Assembly: GCF_011386835.1 (NCBI RefSeq)
Contig: NC_088794.1
Location: 64,700,506-64,764,505, forward strand
From: Chrysemys picta bellii
Lineage: Eukaryota; Chordata; Testudines; Emydidae
Length of the DNA stretch: 64,000 nt
Direction of reading: 5' to 3'
The first letter of the stretch is position 1. Each line of letters opens with the position of its first letter. Shown piece after piece: positions 11,949 through 24,520 of this stretch. A model generated the notes under the pieces. That model did no database searches and had not been told where the DNA came from. It was given only the letters and a program-made list of their open reading frames with translations. A program made the position numbers and the translations under genes.

Positions 11949-12359
11949 CTGCAGTTCTCAACCAGAGGTATACATACCCCTGAGGGTACGCAGAGATCTT
12001 CCAGGGGGTACATCAACCCATTTAGATATTTGTCTAGTTTTACAACAGGCTACATGAAAAGCACTAGCGCAGTCAGTACAAACTAAAATTTCATACAGAC
12101 AAGGACTTGTTTATACTGCTCTATATACTATATGCTGAAAGGTAAGCACAATATTTATATTCCAATTGATTTATTTTGTAATTGTATGGTAAAAATGAGA
12201 AAGTAAACAATTTTTCAGCAATAGTGTGGGGTGACAATTTGTATTTTATGTCTGGTTTTATAAGCAAGTAGTTTTTAAGTGAAGTGAAACTTGGGAGCAC
12301 GCAAGTCAAATCAGACTTCTGAAAGGGGAACAATAGTCTGGAAAGGTTGAGAGCCACTG
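11949..12359. mobile_element. Non-autonomous hAT element (411 bp)
   Basis: It is bounded by CTGCAGTTCTCAACC on the left and, read inward from the right, CAGTGGCTCTCAACC, the hAT-type 'cagtggttctcaacc' end. A perfect 8-bp target duplication, atctagct, lies at 11941-11948 and 12360-12367. The core is AT-rich and non-coding; the minus-strand frame at 12121-12378 is a chance frame inside it. Confidence 0.85.
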
Positions 12360-12367
12360 ATCTAGCT

Positions 12368-13805
12368 AAACTCAGCAATAAGGAACACTTTGGTCTATGA
12401 CAAAGGTATATGAGTAACTAGCCGGGATGAGCATAACTCACAGTGGCAAAAAGTGCCATGAAAAGATCTAGGGACTTATGGTCTCATACAAGACTAGGGA
12501 CAATTGTAATATATTGTGTGCAGAGAGGAGAAGATGTCTAACTTTTGAGGATTGGACTAAATTCTAGACTCATCCTTCTACACAGCCTGATGTTCTAAAG
12601 AGCACATTGGTCCCAGGTAATACTGTCAGACGGGATGAAAAGAGGGAGAACTAAGTAGTTCAGAGGGACGAGGAACTGGGTTGGAAGATGCCTGACACCT
12701 TGTTGGGATCGCAAGGTCTGTTTTGAAGTCCCAATACCCAGATTTGGCTGGAGAGATGAAGGTAGTCAGTTCAAAAAGAGGAGGATGACAACTTGGGAGG
12801 GCAACAGAGCCTTTACATCAGGTATGCAGCATTTTATTTTATTTAGCGTGTACTAATAATAGTTGAAAGAATAGCTTTCTGGGTTCTTATGACCCCATTA
12901 GTGTTTTTAATAAGCCTTGAATGAAGGTGGAAGTGTCTATCCATCCCCCTGCTCTTCCAGGTAGCTGCAAGTGTAAAGAACCTCCGAAAACGAGACAACT
13001 TATATAGGTTAAATTTGAAAATGTTTGGTTTTTAAACATACAGAGGAGATTGAAAGTTATGGTGGAAATGTACAGAGGTGGAATTAAGATTAAGCACAAA
13101 AGGAAGAGCTATGTTGGTTTGTCTAGCCCCTTTCCTTCTCTTAAATTACTTTGTTCATTTTTTGCAGTGTTTTAAATTTTAATCCAATTTTAAATGCCTC
13201 AACTTCAGTTTTATTTCACTGTCATTAACTACATTATAAAAAATATTAAAGAATAAATTCTAATTTAGATATGCAGCACACACACACACAAAATCTACTC
13301 ATGTACATATATGGACTAGCATGTAATATTATTGGTCATTTCTTTATGTCTCCACAATCTTAATGACAGCCATTAATCAGAATATTTTATAAAAATTAGA
13401 GGTATGGATGCTGAATGAAAGAAACACGTTTCACTAAAGGGGCATACTAAGAAATTAAAAAAAACAAACTGAACTTAAAATTTTCAGTCTTCCTCTTGCT
13501 TGTTTCTGCAAAAAAGAGATAGATTTTCCCATTGCACTTTATTATACAAACAAGCATGCAACAAGACAAAAACCTGATCTACAGGAACCATATCTTGTCC
13601 TGCAAGTTGTACATATATTTTGAGTATATAAAATATAAATTCTCGTGCTTACACTTTTGAACTGCCCCTCACTATCTTTAAACTCCATGCCCTTTTGTTT
13701 CCACTGCAAGCACGTGAATCTTTCAGACAAATCTAACCCCCAGCATGTATACTTTTATTTTAATTATTTTTCCTTTGCTTACTTTTTTTGGGTATTCTTT
13801 GCTAT
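12368..13805. other. Unassigned AT-rich DNA
   Basis: No gene recognised. There is a (CA)n tract of about 14 bases near 13279-13292. Confidence 0.5.
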
Positions 13806-14505
13806 TCATAGAATCATAGAAATGAAGGGCCAAAAGGAACCTTGAGAAGCCATCAAGTCCAGCTTCTTGCGTTAAAGCAGGACCAAGTCAACCTAGACCA
13901 TCCCTGACCTCCAATTATGGGAATTCCACAACGTCCCTTGGAAGCCTATTCCAGAACTTAAACTGCCCTTACAGTTAGAACTAACCTAAATCTTCCTTGC
14001 TGCAGATTAAGCCCATTACTTCTTGTCCTACCTTAAGTGGACATGGAAAACAACGGATCACAGTCCTCTTTAGAACAGTCATAAACATATTCGAACACTT
14101 ATCAGGTCCCCCCTCAATCTTCTCTTCTCAAGACTAAACTTTAGCCTTTCCTCATATGTCAGGTTTTCTAAACCTTTTATAATTTTTGTTGCTGTCCTCT
14201 GGATTTCTTCCAATTTGTCCACATCTTTCTTAAAGTGTGGTGCCCAAAACTGGACACAATCCTTCAGCGGAAGCCTCACCAGTGCTCAACAGAGCAGAAC
14301 AATTACCTCCCATGTCTCATATATACCTCTCCTGTGACTCACCCTGGAATGATAATAGCCTTTTTCGCAACTGCATCACATTGTTGACTCATATTCAATT
14401 TGTGATACTCTATAGCCCCAGATCCTTTTCAGCAGTACTACCAGCTAATTAATTATTCCACATTTTGTAGTTGTCCATTTGATTTTTCCTTCCTAAGTGT
14501 AATAA
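13806..14505 (-). mobile_element. CR1 LINE 3' end with ORF2 C-terminus, minus strand
   Basis: The plus strand opens with tagaatcatagaaatgaagg, the reverse complement of the CR1 3' terminal repeats. Upstream on the minus strand, frame 14279-14079 encodes the C-terminal end of the CR1 ORF2 protein: [18 protein letters not shown], then [16 protein letters not shown] and LEKRRLRGD. The 14285-14500 part continues as antisense ORF2 (gcaactgcatcacattgttg, ccagatccttttcagcagta). The copy is 5'-truncated and diverged. Confidence 0.85.
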
Positions 14506-15544
14506 CCAGCTTTAATTTTTTCAGAGCCTTGTGGATGTATTTAAGCACCTAAACCTGAGTTTCTCTTAGTAAAAAATTATAGCATTCTCCTTTACATGTT
14601 GCTTTATCAAAACTGTATTTAAAATTATGTTAGTTTGGGAGCAGACTGATAGTTTAAGCCAAACACAATGAACACTTGTTAATCATTTAAAAAATACATA
14701 CACTTTTCTTGGACAATTTGGTTTTATTTTTCTTTAATGCTTAGGACAATGACTAAACTTCGGGTCTTTAATGCCTGGTGCACTGACCAATTCCTAAGGA
14801 CTTCTGATTATCATTACTGGGCATGGTGCCGAAAGCTGTCTGCGGGCAGAAGGGCTGCAGGTGGGAGGAAATTGCCGACAGGCACCACTGACTAGCCAAA
14901 CTTGCTGGTGAACTTCCTTGACCTTCCCTGCCCTTTTGATAGGCCATACTTCCTTTCACTGCTGGTTCCTAACTGTTACCTCTGGCAGAGAATAGTAAGG
15001 AGGAGTGGCAGTATATTGTGGGTAACAAGGCTGGAAGTGGAAAGTGACTGGCAGAGAGCCCAGAGCTTCTCTATTCAAGGAGATGGACTGGTAGCTAAAA
15101 ACTGCCTGCCCACTCACCTAGAGGCTTTATTTCTTTCCAGGGAACCTGAGGGATCCTTTAAAAAAGGGAACACAAAGTCCCTTAGGATAGGAAATGAAGA
15201 ATCACTCTTAGGTTTGTACCAAAAGATCTTTCCTGTGGGGGAAGAAATCAGAATATAAAAAGCAGAGATATTCCATTGAACATGAAAACTGGTTGACTAG
15301 CTGGAACGAATACTGAAGTCCAGCCAGCTGGCTAGAATCTACCTCTGTAAAATGACTTTTTTCACTAAAACAAAGGCAGTATGATCCTTATAATAGAATA
15401 ACACGAGTGGGAGAATTCACAGGGAATAAAGAAGACAAGAACCTTGGCTGACTAAAGAGAAGCATAAGGACTATTTAATAAATGAAACATAAAAATAAAA
15501 GGCTGTCTTATTCAGTTGACCTCTATTAATATATTAATATAAAA
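14506..15544. other. Unassigned DNA
   Basis: No gene or repeat recognised. A 118-codon plus-strand frame at 14902-15258 shows no domain, repeat or signal sequence that I recognise and is probably chance. Confidence 0.45.
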
Positions 15545-15680
15545 TTCATATAGGTTAGAACTGGAAAAGGCCTATTAGTTTTTTCTGCCTCCATGTCAAT
15601 TTGGAATTGCTCCCCACAGAACATTCATTAGTGTTTTGTCTAGGTGAGTTTTACATGTCCCACGTGATGACTTTCTATAT
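15545..15680 (-). mobile_element. Diverged CR1 LINE 3' end, minus strand
   Basis: The plus strand reads taggttagaactggaaaagg, then gtgttttgtctag and catgtcccacgtgatga. These match the antisense 3' region of CR1 (tgttttgtctagt...aaatgtcccaagtgatgggg). It is short and highly diverged. Confidence 0.5.
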
Positions 15681-18600
15681 TCTTTAAATATATGGTTTAA
15701 ATATATACCAGATGAATTTTATTATGGTAGCAGGATCAAATGAATTTGACTTGTTGGAAAACTTTCAGGAAACTTCCTTCTCTTTTCAGTAAAGGTCTAA
15801 TATTTATGAACTATTCTTCTTGATGGCCTTCAAACTCCGCATATATCCTCTGGTCTCAGTCTCTAACTCAAGCAATCAGTGTCAGACCTTTAATGGTGCA
15901 AGCCACTGTTTTATACTCCTTAGGCTGAGTGACAGTCCAAGAGCAATAAATGTACTGGTCTGTGGTTGAGGAATTTATTTGGTTCTATTTTCTTCCTCCT
16001 TGCTCCAGAGATACTGACAAAAGAAGGAGACCAAATAGCACCACAAACAACATTATGTAGCACACTACCATAAGTTTCCATCAACAAGGCAGAAGAGATG
16101 CTGCGGAATTACATCAGTGAACTGGATATAGCACCAAAATATTTCTTTTAGTTGCTGCTGCCTGGCAGCTTGAAGAGGAGGAATTGGTGTGGTAAGGGGT
16201 GCAGAATATGCTCTTTTATATATTAAATTGTTGAAAATAAAGCTACCTCTAAGAAGACAGATATTGTTTGAAATTATTTTCTTGTTTAATATGATTTACT
16301 CTTTGTCAAATTGTGTTTTTCATTTGGAGAAATTGGAGATATTTTCACAAAGGCTTCTTACAAATAAAATCAAGAGAAAACTTTATAATAGGCAGAATTT
16401 AATTATTGTTATATAGAAATGTTATTTGCAATATGTTTTCCAGCTTTATTTAATAATTAAATGTTGCAGCTATTGTAAACATAAAATTCAAACTGTTTAA
16501 AAATACCATCTACATCCTTTTCCAAATTAAACCTCCAAGCTTAGAGTATCACAAATATATATGCATCTTATATTTTTGAAATACAGTGGAGTCGGCAGCA
16601 AACTACAACATATTCACTAAAAATGAGAATCTTGAGCTTCATAGAGCCAAAAAACAGTGGTATGACTAACATTTCAACATTACTCATAAAAAGGTGTACT
16701 AAGAATATTTATCCCCATTTATCTGCTTGTGTAAGAATCAGAACAATGGTACCTATTATTAAGACATCAAAAGGCATCATATAAACGATTCCGTTGTAGG
16801 AATGATATGAGGACTAAATTGTTCAACTCAAATGAAAAATTCATCATTGGCATACACAGTCTCTTAAACCTAAATATAGCAGAATTCCTTGGGATACCAA
16901 AAAATCTAGAGCAAATGTAGTAAGAGGAAAAGGGGAAAGCATGGCCTGTGCAAAGTAAAACTATTTGTGATGAATGATGGAACAGGTTTGACTCCGCAGC
17001 AAATTAAAATTTCTTTTAACTATTCCCTCCACTAAAGAGGCAAATAATAGATATTCTGCCTGGGGGCTGAAGCTGCATACTCCAAGGAACTGGTAATGGT
17101 ACTGGGGAATAGAGTCTTTCACATTCAGGTTGCTGGTTAGGATCTACCCATGGCAGGTAGGGACAAAAAGTTAGTATTATATGACAATTGTTTGATAGTC
17201 TACATGAAATAGGTTGGTAGTTTCAGTCCTGTTCTTCATGGACAGACGTCAACATCACATTTAGTACCTTGTCCACAGCCTCAAAAGAAAGGCAAAGGAT
17301 TACTAGAGTATGTCTAATCCCTAGGGACAGTCACTCCAGGTCACACTAGAGGTACACAGGTGGCATGGGGTGGTGGAACTGTATTGCACGTCCTGTGCTC
17401 ATTCTGTGAATAAATAGATGTCCACAGTTTCTTGTAAATTCAACCTCCCACCATTTAGTTTAAAATTGTGGATACTAAGTTAATATAATATACACTGCAC
17501 ATTTGAAAAAAATGGTAAAAAGTTGCTCAACTTTAAGGAAACTGGTCAGCTCCCAGGTAAATATAAGCAGAGGAGCAGCTCATTTCCAGGATTTCAGTGA
17601 TACCTGTAGGCAGTACTATGATGGGAAGGAAGGAGGGTCTGTGGCTGCTAGGAGGAGGGTCAGGGTCAGCATGTCTTTTGGGACACCCCTTTCTGGGAAT
17701 CATGCCCACACCCAACCGTATCTTTCAATGAGAGCTTCCTCTGACTGCCGCCAAGTCCCACACCTCATCCCAGGAAGCAGCAGGGGAGAGAGGCATATGC
17801 CTGGAGCAGAGGCCAGGGTGAGAACTTTCCCTGGCATGAATACCAGAGCAGTTCCTAGCCGAAGATACGCAGCTGTTTATGACATGTTGAAGGTGCCAAA
17901 TGATAGTGAGGCAGCCCACACATTCAGGTGAAGGGAAGCCTTGACATAGCCAAAACAAACACTAGGGAGAGTCTAGGTGTATTGGCATGAAGGAATTATC
18001 AAGACGATAAGATGAGACCTGTTTAGTAGCCCTACCCCTTTCAGTCTAAAGTGCCCAGGATACGTATAGTAGATCTATGTGCAATTTTCTGACGACAAAT
18101 ATACTGATCCTTGAGATGTTCTAGTTTAACTTCTGCTATTCCTTACATCATGTGATCTTATTAAGATTAAGATTTATTTTTTAAAATATGGTCATTTAAA
18201 AAATGTGTTAGGCAATTAGCATGAAAAGCTCAGCTTTAAATGGAAGTCTTATTTGAACTTAATTTCTAAGTTATCTGTAAATTTCTTCCAAGGCATTTTA
18301 AAATATATCCTAAAGGGAAATTTCAGGGTAGGCATAATTTTAAAATATTTCTTTATCATTCTTCAGGCTTTCATTGTTATTATTAAAAAAATCAATGGAG
18401 GCAAATAGAAAACTACCTGAATTTTAGCTGTGACATACTGTTCAGCTGTATTATTATTATTATTATTCACGTTCATATGTCTGGTATATGTTTGACAAAT
18501 GAATATGTTAGGTTTTTAGGAAACACAATGAATCTCTGCTCACTCCATAGGAATGAAAAGACCCATCCTTAAGAATCTTTAACAAATTAGTGACAAAACT

Positions 18601-19675
18601 ACATTAACTTATCTATATATAAAAACAAAAAATGTGAAGCTAACAGGATGTGTGTTGAACTTCACTAACCAATTACTTGTTTTTTTGTCAAATCCTATTT
18701 CCCCTTCCTTCATCTATTTGGGTTGCCCACTTTAATTGTAATCATTTCAGGGGAGAGACCTTGATTTCAGATGTGTCTGTAAAACTCCTAACATATTTAA
18801 TTGTCTAGCATTTAAAGTAATAAATTGCAAAAGTGTACAAGAGACTGGTAATAAAAGGGGCTAATTACATAGCCTGCACCTTGGGTCTCACAGCCATGAA
18901 AAGGCTATACATAAATATCTGTTTGTATTCAGTGGGTTCAGAACTCCTGCAGTAGCATAAATGCATCTTACATTAATACACTGTATCAGTAAAGCTCAGA
19001 AGTAAGAATAAAACAAATAAAAGTTGATATTGGAGCTATAAATCTAATTTGAAAGTAAAAATGGTTTCTGTTTTAATGATTTATACCCTTTGAATACTCC
19101 TGGACATCTAAAGAGGGGGCATTCTTATGATTCTGTAAACATATGCTACATGTCAAGAAAACTATATTTTAATACATAATATAGCCCCATAAATAGATTA
19201 CATTTGAAATAGCCCTAAGATAGAACAAATCACAAAGAGGTTAGTACATGTGTTAAACCACAGAGCCAAAGTGTAGAAATAACATTCTTCTGACATCATG
19301 AATGAATGTCACTTCTATACTTTTAGGGGAGAATTTACATAGACATATCGAAATTGAAGGCAATTCTTGTGCATCATGTTTTTGTGGCTTCCATTATCCT
19401 ACCCTTCAATGTATTTTATGGGACTTGTTACTTGTTAATTTTGGATATTTTTTCAATATTTCTTCAAATGGAAGGCTGAAGGAATTACTTTGGCATATTT
19501 CTATGTGTGGAGAAGCTCACTAAGAGATTGGAAAAAAAAAATTACTCAGCATTCCCTCGCCATTAGCAAGATGCTGGGATTGTGCATATGTAAACCAAAG
19601 AAGAAAGGAAATGTGGTTAAAATGCAGCATAACATGATAGTGTGGCATTTTTTATCAGAATCTGATTGCCTCTCT
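15681..19675. other. Unassigned AT-rich DNA
   Basis: No gene recognised in 4 kb. A 142-codon plus-strand frame at 17503-17931 is the longest here, but its product is basic and low in pattern, with no known motif; it overlaps two shorter antisense frames and I treat it as chance. An (ATT)n tract lies at about 18451-18470. Confidence 0.5.
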
Positions 19676-19677
19676 TA

Positions 19678-19748
19678 TGGCCTGATCCAATTTCTATTAA
19701 AGTCAATGGAAAGACTGCTATTGACTTTAACGGGCTTTGTATCATACA
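19678..19748. repeat. Fold-back repeat (gatccaatt...aagtcaatgg type)
   Basis: The halves cctgatccaatttctattaa/agtcaatgg and, from the other strand, gatacaaagcccgttaa/agtcaatagc are inverted relatives around a short centre. The same palindromic pattern (gatccaattcccattgaagtcaatgg) is widespread in reptile DNA. Non-coding. Confidence 0.45.
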
Positions 19749-20357
19749 TACCCTTAATATTGTGGAAGACTGGGAATTGAGAAATGGGTACAGTATATAC
19801 TGAATTTCTCCAAAAATATTCATGAGATGACAAAAGAATGTATCACTCAACTGCAAAATTATTACAAATGTAATATATAGTTTTAGGCATTAGTCTTAAT
19901 GGTAAAACTAACTGATGGCTATTGGAAAATCATGGAGCATGGCTTTTCTCTGTTTATGTATACAGTATCAATTTAGCTTTTCTTCTAGCTCTGTTTTAGA
20001 ACTTTTAATTTTAAATCAGTTGTAAACAGTTTGGATCTGTGTAATCTCTTACCATATAGAAGATATTGAGTATACTCTTAGAGAATCAGATATATTTTAT
20101 ATTTCCACTAAAGAGCATTATGGATTCAATTTAAACAACAGGTACGCTGTATTTTATGACTGGTTAAACCATTAATCAAGATAAGTATTTGAAAGCACAC
20201 GGATTTGAGTTTACTGTGCTGTTGATTGCCCAGCAACCATTCTCTACAATCATTGTTAGTAGCCGAGCACTGTTCCTGGAGATCATGTGCTACCTTAGCA
20301 TATGTTCTTTTCATACACTGCCTCAGATGGAAAATTAAAGACTCCAAACAAAACATT

Positions 20358-20480
20358 TATGTCCAGATTTTCAAAAGAACCCTGCACCTGACAGCTTCAA
20401 ATTAGTCACCTAACTGACCATATTTTAAATGTGAATGGAGCTGATTTGGGGCATTGCACATTTTTGAAAATCTGCTCTTA
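20358..20480. repeat. Fold-back repeat with cagattttcaaaag ends
   Basis: The left edge is ccagattttcaaaag. The right edge ends in atttttgaaaatctg, its near-exact inverse. This is the same kind of palindromic repeat as those at 26.95 kb. Non-coding. Confidence 0.5.
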
Positions 20481-20659
20481 ATACTAGGAAAATAAATCCA
20501 TTTGGTGTTCAAACTTTTAAAATTTATTTTTACAAAAGAAGTAGTAACTATTATCTGTAAAAAGTTATTTCAAATTATCATGAAAGGCAAAGCATGTAAA
20601 TAAATTTAATTAATCTAGCCTTGCAAAATGCTCAGGAAAACTAGCCAGCTCAGAAACAA

Positions 20660-20984
20660 ATCTACTACACACTCTTTTTCATGCACGCAATCCCCTCTCC
20701 CTCCCACTCCTAACATATAGCCACATTTAAATACCTGGATATTCTCTTTCTAAGACTCATACACACACTTTATATACCTGCATTTCACACACACATACCA
20801 GACAAGCCCCATTCACTCCTTATTTAGCCCTCTGACCCAGTAACAAATACCCTGACTCACTTCTGTTTGTCTCTCCCACTTAGCCTCTAATCACTCTTAC
20901 CCAATTCACTTTTCATTCAATCAGGTTTCCACTCATCATTTGCCAACTCATCTTTTTCTCTCTCATGCATGTTGGAGAGGAAGG
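20660..20984. other. CT/CA-rich unassigned DNA
   Basis: Pyrimidine-rich sequence with short CA runs (cacacacacat near 20790). No gene is seen. It borders the hairpin at 20985. Confidence 0.4.
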
Positions 20985-21042
20985 TTCCATGTCCCAAATT
21001 AGTACCCTAGCCACTGCTAGGGTACTAATTTGGGACATGGAA
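20985..21042. repeat. Perfect 27-bp inverted repeat with 4-base loop
   Basis: Bases 20985-21011 (ttccatgtcccaaattag, then taccctagc) are the exact reverse complement of 21016-21042, separated by only cact. The right arm is the 5' part of the SINE that follows; the left arm is an inverted extra copy of it. All 27 pairs match although the surrounding SINE is diverged, which suggests the inverted copy is young. In single-stranded form it would make a very stable hairpin. Confidence 0.95.
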
Positions 21043-21240
21043 GAACCAGGTTCAACCTCCTGCTCTAACACAGGCTTTCATGAACGTGGGTAAGTCAGTC
21101 TCTTTGTACCTTAGTACCCTTCTGTGAAATGGGGATAACAGTACTTCCCTTCCTCAAATTAAAAGATTGTGAGGAACTCATACTATGGTAATGGTGACAA
21201 TATGTACCTCGGTACAATAAGTACCTAAGATAGACATAAC
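21016..21240 (+). mobile_element. MIR-like tRNA-derived SINE
   Basis: Landmarks of the MIR/CORE-type SINE appear in order: gaaccaggttcaacctcctg (B-box region), a diverged gtgggtaagtcagtctcttt (consensus like ttgggcaagtcac), gtgaaatggggataacagta, then agattgtgaggaactcatac. It carries the perfect hairpin at its 5' edge. Confidence 0.7.
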
Positions 21241-21349
21241 TTTTTTCCCATTTCCCTTCCCTCAAAAATTCATCATTTCTGTTCCCTGCTGCACCACATT
21301 TTATGACCCCCAGTCAAGCCACCTCACAGCTTGCAGGGTCCCCCTCAGA

Positions 21350-22450
21350 CCTCAAAGTCTTCCACTGAGCAGTGCAACCGAGAGAAAAGAAAGCTAAAAA
21401 TGCCGACAAAACAGTAAAAATCATGAGCAGTGGTTTCCTAGCTTACACTGCTTTTTCCCTGGAGCCATGGAAACCCCTTTGTGATTGAGCCTTTGAAAGC
21501 TGGATGGGGCAGGACAAAGAGTCAGGGATCAGTTACCCTTTGCGGCATGCTTTTCCTAAACACCAGTGGAAACAGTGCTTGAACAGCTATTGGAAGTTAA
21601 CATTGCTTGAAACAGATCTGCCTGTCAAGTGGGCTGTTGCTGATCTCTCGGGATCTGCTGAGACAGAGTTGCAGGTCATCTGCATATTGGTGGCAACCAG
21701 ACCCTTACACATGGGCTACTTTCCCCCTACAGCTCACATATCTTTTAAACAAAAGTGATGACAGAATGGAATCTTGCAGGATGCTACAAGAGATCAGTTA
21801 CACTTGGCTGCATGCTCAGAGTAGGTGAGCAATTTCCCAGCACAACCCTCTGACATTTCTCAGAAAAAGAAAACTGGTAAAGAAAACCAACAAAAAACCC
21901 CAAATACATTTCCATCCAGCACTGCCAGGGTTTATGCCATCAGCATAACCTCATGGTTAATGGCATCAAAAGACAACTGTAAAGAATCAACATGGAAACC
22001 CACCCTTTGTCATCACTGAGAGATCGATCAATAAGAAACAGTTTCTGTATCATATTCAGACCCTCCGATCTTGCACCTGATTGACAGAAATAAATTAAAA
22101 CTGAGCACTTTGGTTAATGCCAGAGTTGCCTCGTCACTAGCTTCACAATATGCTTGCCTCAAAAAAAGCAGGTCAGAAGCAGGGAGACCGTAAGAATGTC
22201 AGCATCAAGAAGTGGCTTCTTGATCAATGGCCCGAACATCTCTTACGAGGAAGCTGATAACTCCTCCCTCATTGAAAGGCAGGGTAACACCTTAACTAGT
22301 GGTGGATGCAATACCTCTCCTTTTTAATTTTACTAGCCAAGTTACAGGTACCAGCCTGTCTTCAGCACATCTGGAACCTCAGTGACAGAAATTTAAGAGA
22401 TGATGTCCTATTTGTCCCCTCAGATCCAAAAGTTATCCTCAGAGATAGAC
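21350..22450 (-). mobile_element. L3/L2-type LINE fragment with reverse transcriptase motifs, minus strand
   Basis: Three reverse transcriptase motifs read on the minus strand in the expected order. FDAINHEVML at about 21973-21941 corresponds to the conserved AFDTVDHEILL. SILQDSIL at about 21788-21762 corresponds to GVPQGSIL. QYADDLQL at about 21689-21666 corresponds to the catalytic YADD with both aspartates kept. Stops and shifts separate them, so no long frame survives. The flanks look like the same element but are too diverged to bound. The plus-strand frames in this interval are shadows. Confidence 0.7.
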
Positions 22451-22949
22451 CCAAAAGATAGCTCCTTTCAGAAGGAAATATTTGATTGTTTCCAGGAAAT
22501 TAGCAGCCTGAATTCAGCAACCTGTCTACCAGCCAGTAGGAGCAGATGCAGGAGCATGGTGGAGTAGAGTGTAAAATGGGGCCTAGCCAGGGCCACCCCT
22601 CTACTCCAGCACCACTCCAGACTCAAAACTGAGCAGGGGAGAAGGCCCACTTGGGGGGCACTAAAAACCAGTACTCCCCCCCCTCACAATATGGTTGCAG
22701 GTAAAAACTACAGGGAGGAACCAGGTAGGGACTCCAGCCAGGAGGAGCAGCTGCAGAAGCAGTCAAAGCAGGGACTTTTGGACATTCAGAGAACTTTCTA
22801 CAGTTCTGATTGGACTTTATTGGCCTTATGCCGATTGACTGTTTCATCAAACCCTCCCCCATGTTTTCCTCACTTTAGCTTCACTCTACATATGCCCCTC
22901 TTACCCTTTTCTTCCCTGCCCTGTCCCTTTCAACCCACTTTCCATTTTC

Positions 22950-23230
22950 TTTCAATTTAGCTGATCTGCCAACCACACCCACCAAAAAGAAATCAAACCC
23001 ATCAAGCTACCATGATGTCTACTACCATCACACTATTTGCACTGCTTGTGTTAACCTTTACCTACCCTGTATTTGTCTTTTCTATTTAGATTGTAAGCTG
23101 TACGTTCAGGGACCGTCTACTACTCTGTGTTTATACAGTTTTAGCACAATGGAGCCCCATTCTTGGTTGGTCTTTAGGCACTACCATAATAAACATGATT
23201 AATAATACTAAATAATAATACCACCACCCA
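22950..23230 (+). mobile_element. L2-type LINE 3' tail
   Basis: It contains ttctatttagattgtaagct, then cagggaccgtctactactct, acagttttagcacaatggag and a closing AT-rich tail (aataataatac). This is the L2-type 3' end (ttagattgtaagctcttt...cagggac...tagcacaatgggg). Sequence from 22800 to 22950 is CT-rich and may be the preceding 3' untranslated part. Confidence 0.65.
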
Positions 23231-23389
23231 GAACTATTCCACTGGATGAGACTTTGTTGATGCCTCCATAACAACCACAACATGACATTATAAATTCTAT
23301 TCTGGGTAGAATGTTTGGATTCAAAATGTGATGTTTTTCATTTGTGCTCTAGCCTTATACTTTTCATCTGTCACAGGTCTTTTGTATAC

Positions 23390-23650
23390 GAACAATGAGA
23401 GCGGCTTACCAGGACACTGATAGTACTGTACAGCTAGTGGACCAATGAGCTGGATATCAGTCCTAGTATTCTGAGTATTTCAGGTGAGATGTAAAACTGA
23501 AATTTTGATCATCACTAATTATTAAAGAGCCCATCGAATTTTTTATAAGAGAAGGGCGGTTAACCCCGATGCTGGCAAAATCCTAACATTTATTATTATA
23601 GTCTGCCTATCTAAACTTCAAAGAATATTTCAATTGGAGAAGTTATTTTT
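23390..23650. repeat. Unclassified interspersed repeat, copy A
   Basis: It contains a run of landmarks (caggtgagatgtaaaactga, tattaaagagccca, ggttaaccccgatgctggc, gtctgcctatctaaa, tttcaattgg) that I recognise from an unclassified vertebrate repeat (pattern: gtgagacgttaaac...cattaaagatccc...taaccccgg...ctggcc). A related piece lies at 36340-36585. Confidence 0.4.
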
Positions 23651-24054
23651 TACTTCCTCTCCAAAAAGAACCAGTTAGTGTTGATGTCATAGAACAGCTA
23701 CTGCATTCTATTCCAGAGGTAGCCATATTTCAGTAATATGTGGCTAATTCTTTTTACAAACACAGCTCGTAAAGTGCTTTAATATCATTTATGGTAGAAG
23801 GCACTAAATAAAAATAGTTATTTGATCCTCCAACCTATGAAGGTTTTAGAATGGGAACTAAAAAAAACATAATTAAAATAAATTATTTTCTTTAAGTTTG
23901 TTTTACTACCGATTCACTTTTTTTCATAATTGAAATCAATCATAAAACCTGAAATACACCACTTATTGTAATTACCTTTTTCTAGTTCCCATACTAAAAT
24001 CCTCATAGATTTGAGAATCAAATAATAAAGTTTTAACAATTAAACCACTGTGAA

Positions 24055-24260
24055 CAAGGATTAGGAGTCAAATTCTATTCCTTATTCTACTGCTCATTCA
24101 TTGTATTACAATGGACAAGTCACTCATCTTGTTTTTTCCCTAAATTTACACATTTTTAATGGGTATAAATAATGCCTATCTTGACGTGTAATTAAGGTAT
24201 ATAAGGTGCTTTGAGTAACTTTGCTTGAAAGTTCCTACATTAGTGCAAATTGTAAGCAAA
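24055..24260 (+). mobile_element. Diverged MIR-like SINE
   Basis: It has ggattaggagtcaaattcta, then ggacaagtcactcatcttg, atgggtataaataatgccta and aaggtgctttgagtaac in MIR order. It is old and diverged. Confidence 0.55.
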
Positions 24261-24409
24261 ATAATAACTATATTAATATTATCAGCGATTTAAACTAAGG
24301 TGGCAATTTAAAGCAACCAACCTCAGTACAAAGTGTTTTATGAAATTATAACAGAGACTTTATTTCAATTATGATTAAACGATACGCTGTAGCTCAAGCA
24401 AAAGTTATG

Positions 24410-24520
24410 AGCTTGATGCAGAAATTACTGGGTAAAAGGCTATCACCTGTGTTATGCAGGAGGTCAGACTAAATGATCATAATGGTCTCTTCTAACCTAA
24501 AAATCAATGAATCTCAGTTT
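24410..24520 (+). mobile_element. CR1 LINE 3' terminus, sense
   Basis: The text tatgcaggaggtcagactaa / atgatcataatggtctcttc / taacctaaaaatcaatgaat is the 3' end of the CR1 subfamily also seen at 5.6 kb (caggaggtcagactagatgatcataatggtccctt). Confidence 0.75.

Noticed and set aside
17503..17931. 142-codon plus-strand open frame
   Set aside because: No recognisable domain, signal or repeat; antisense frames overlap it, and no splice or promoter context supports an exon.
20985..21042. CRISPR repeat, terminator or attachment site
   Set aside because: Single hairpin in vertebrate-like DNA, with arms derived from a SINE; no array and no bacterial context.
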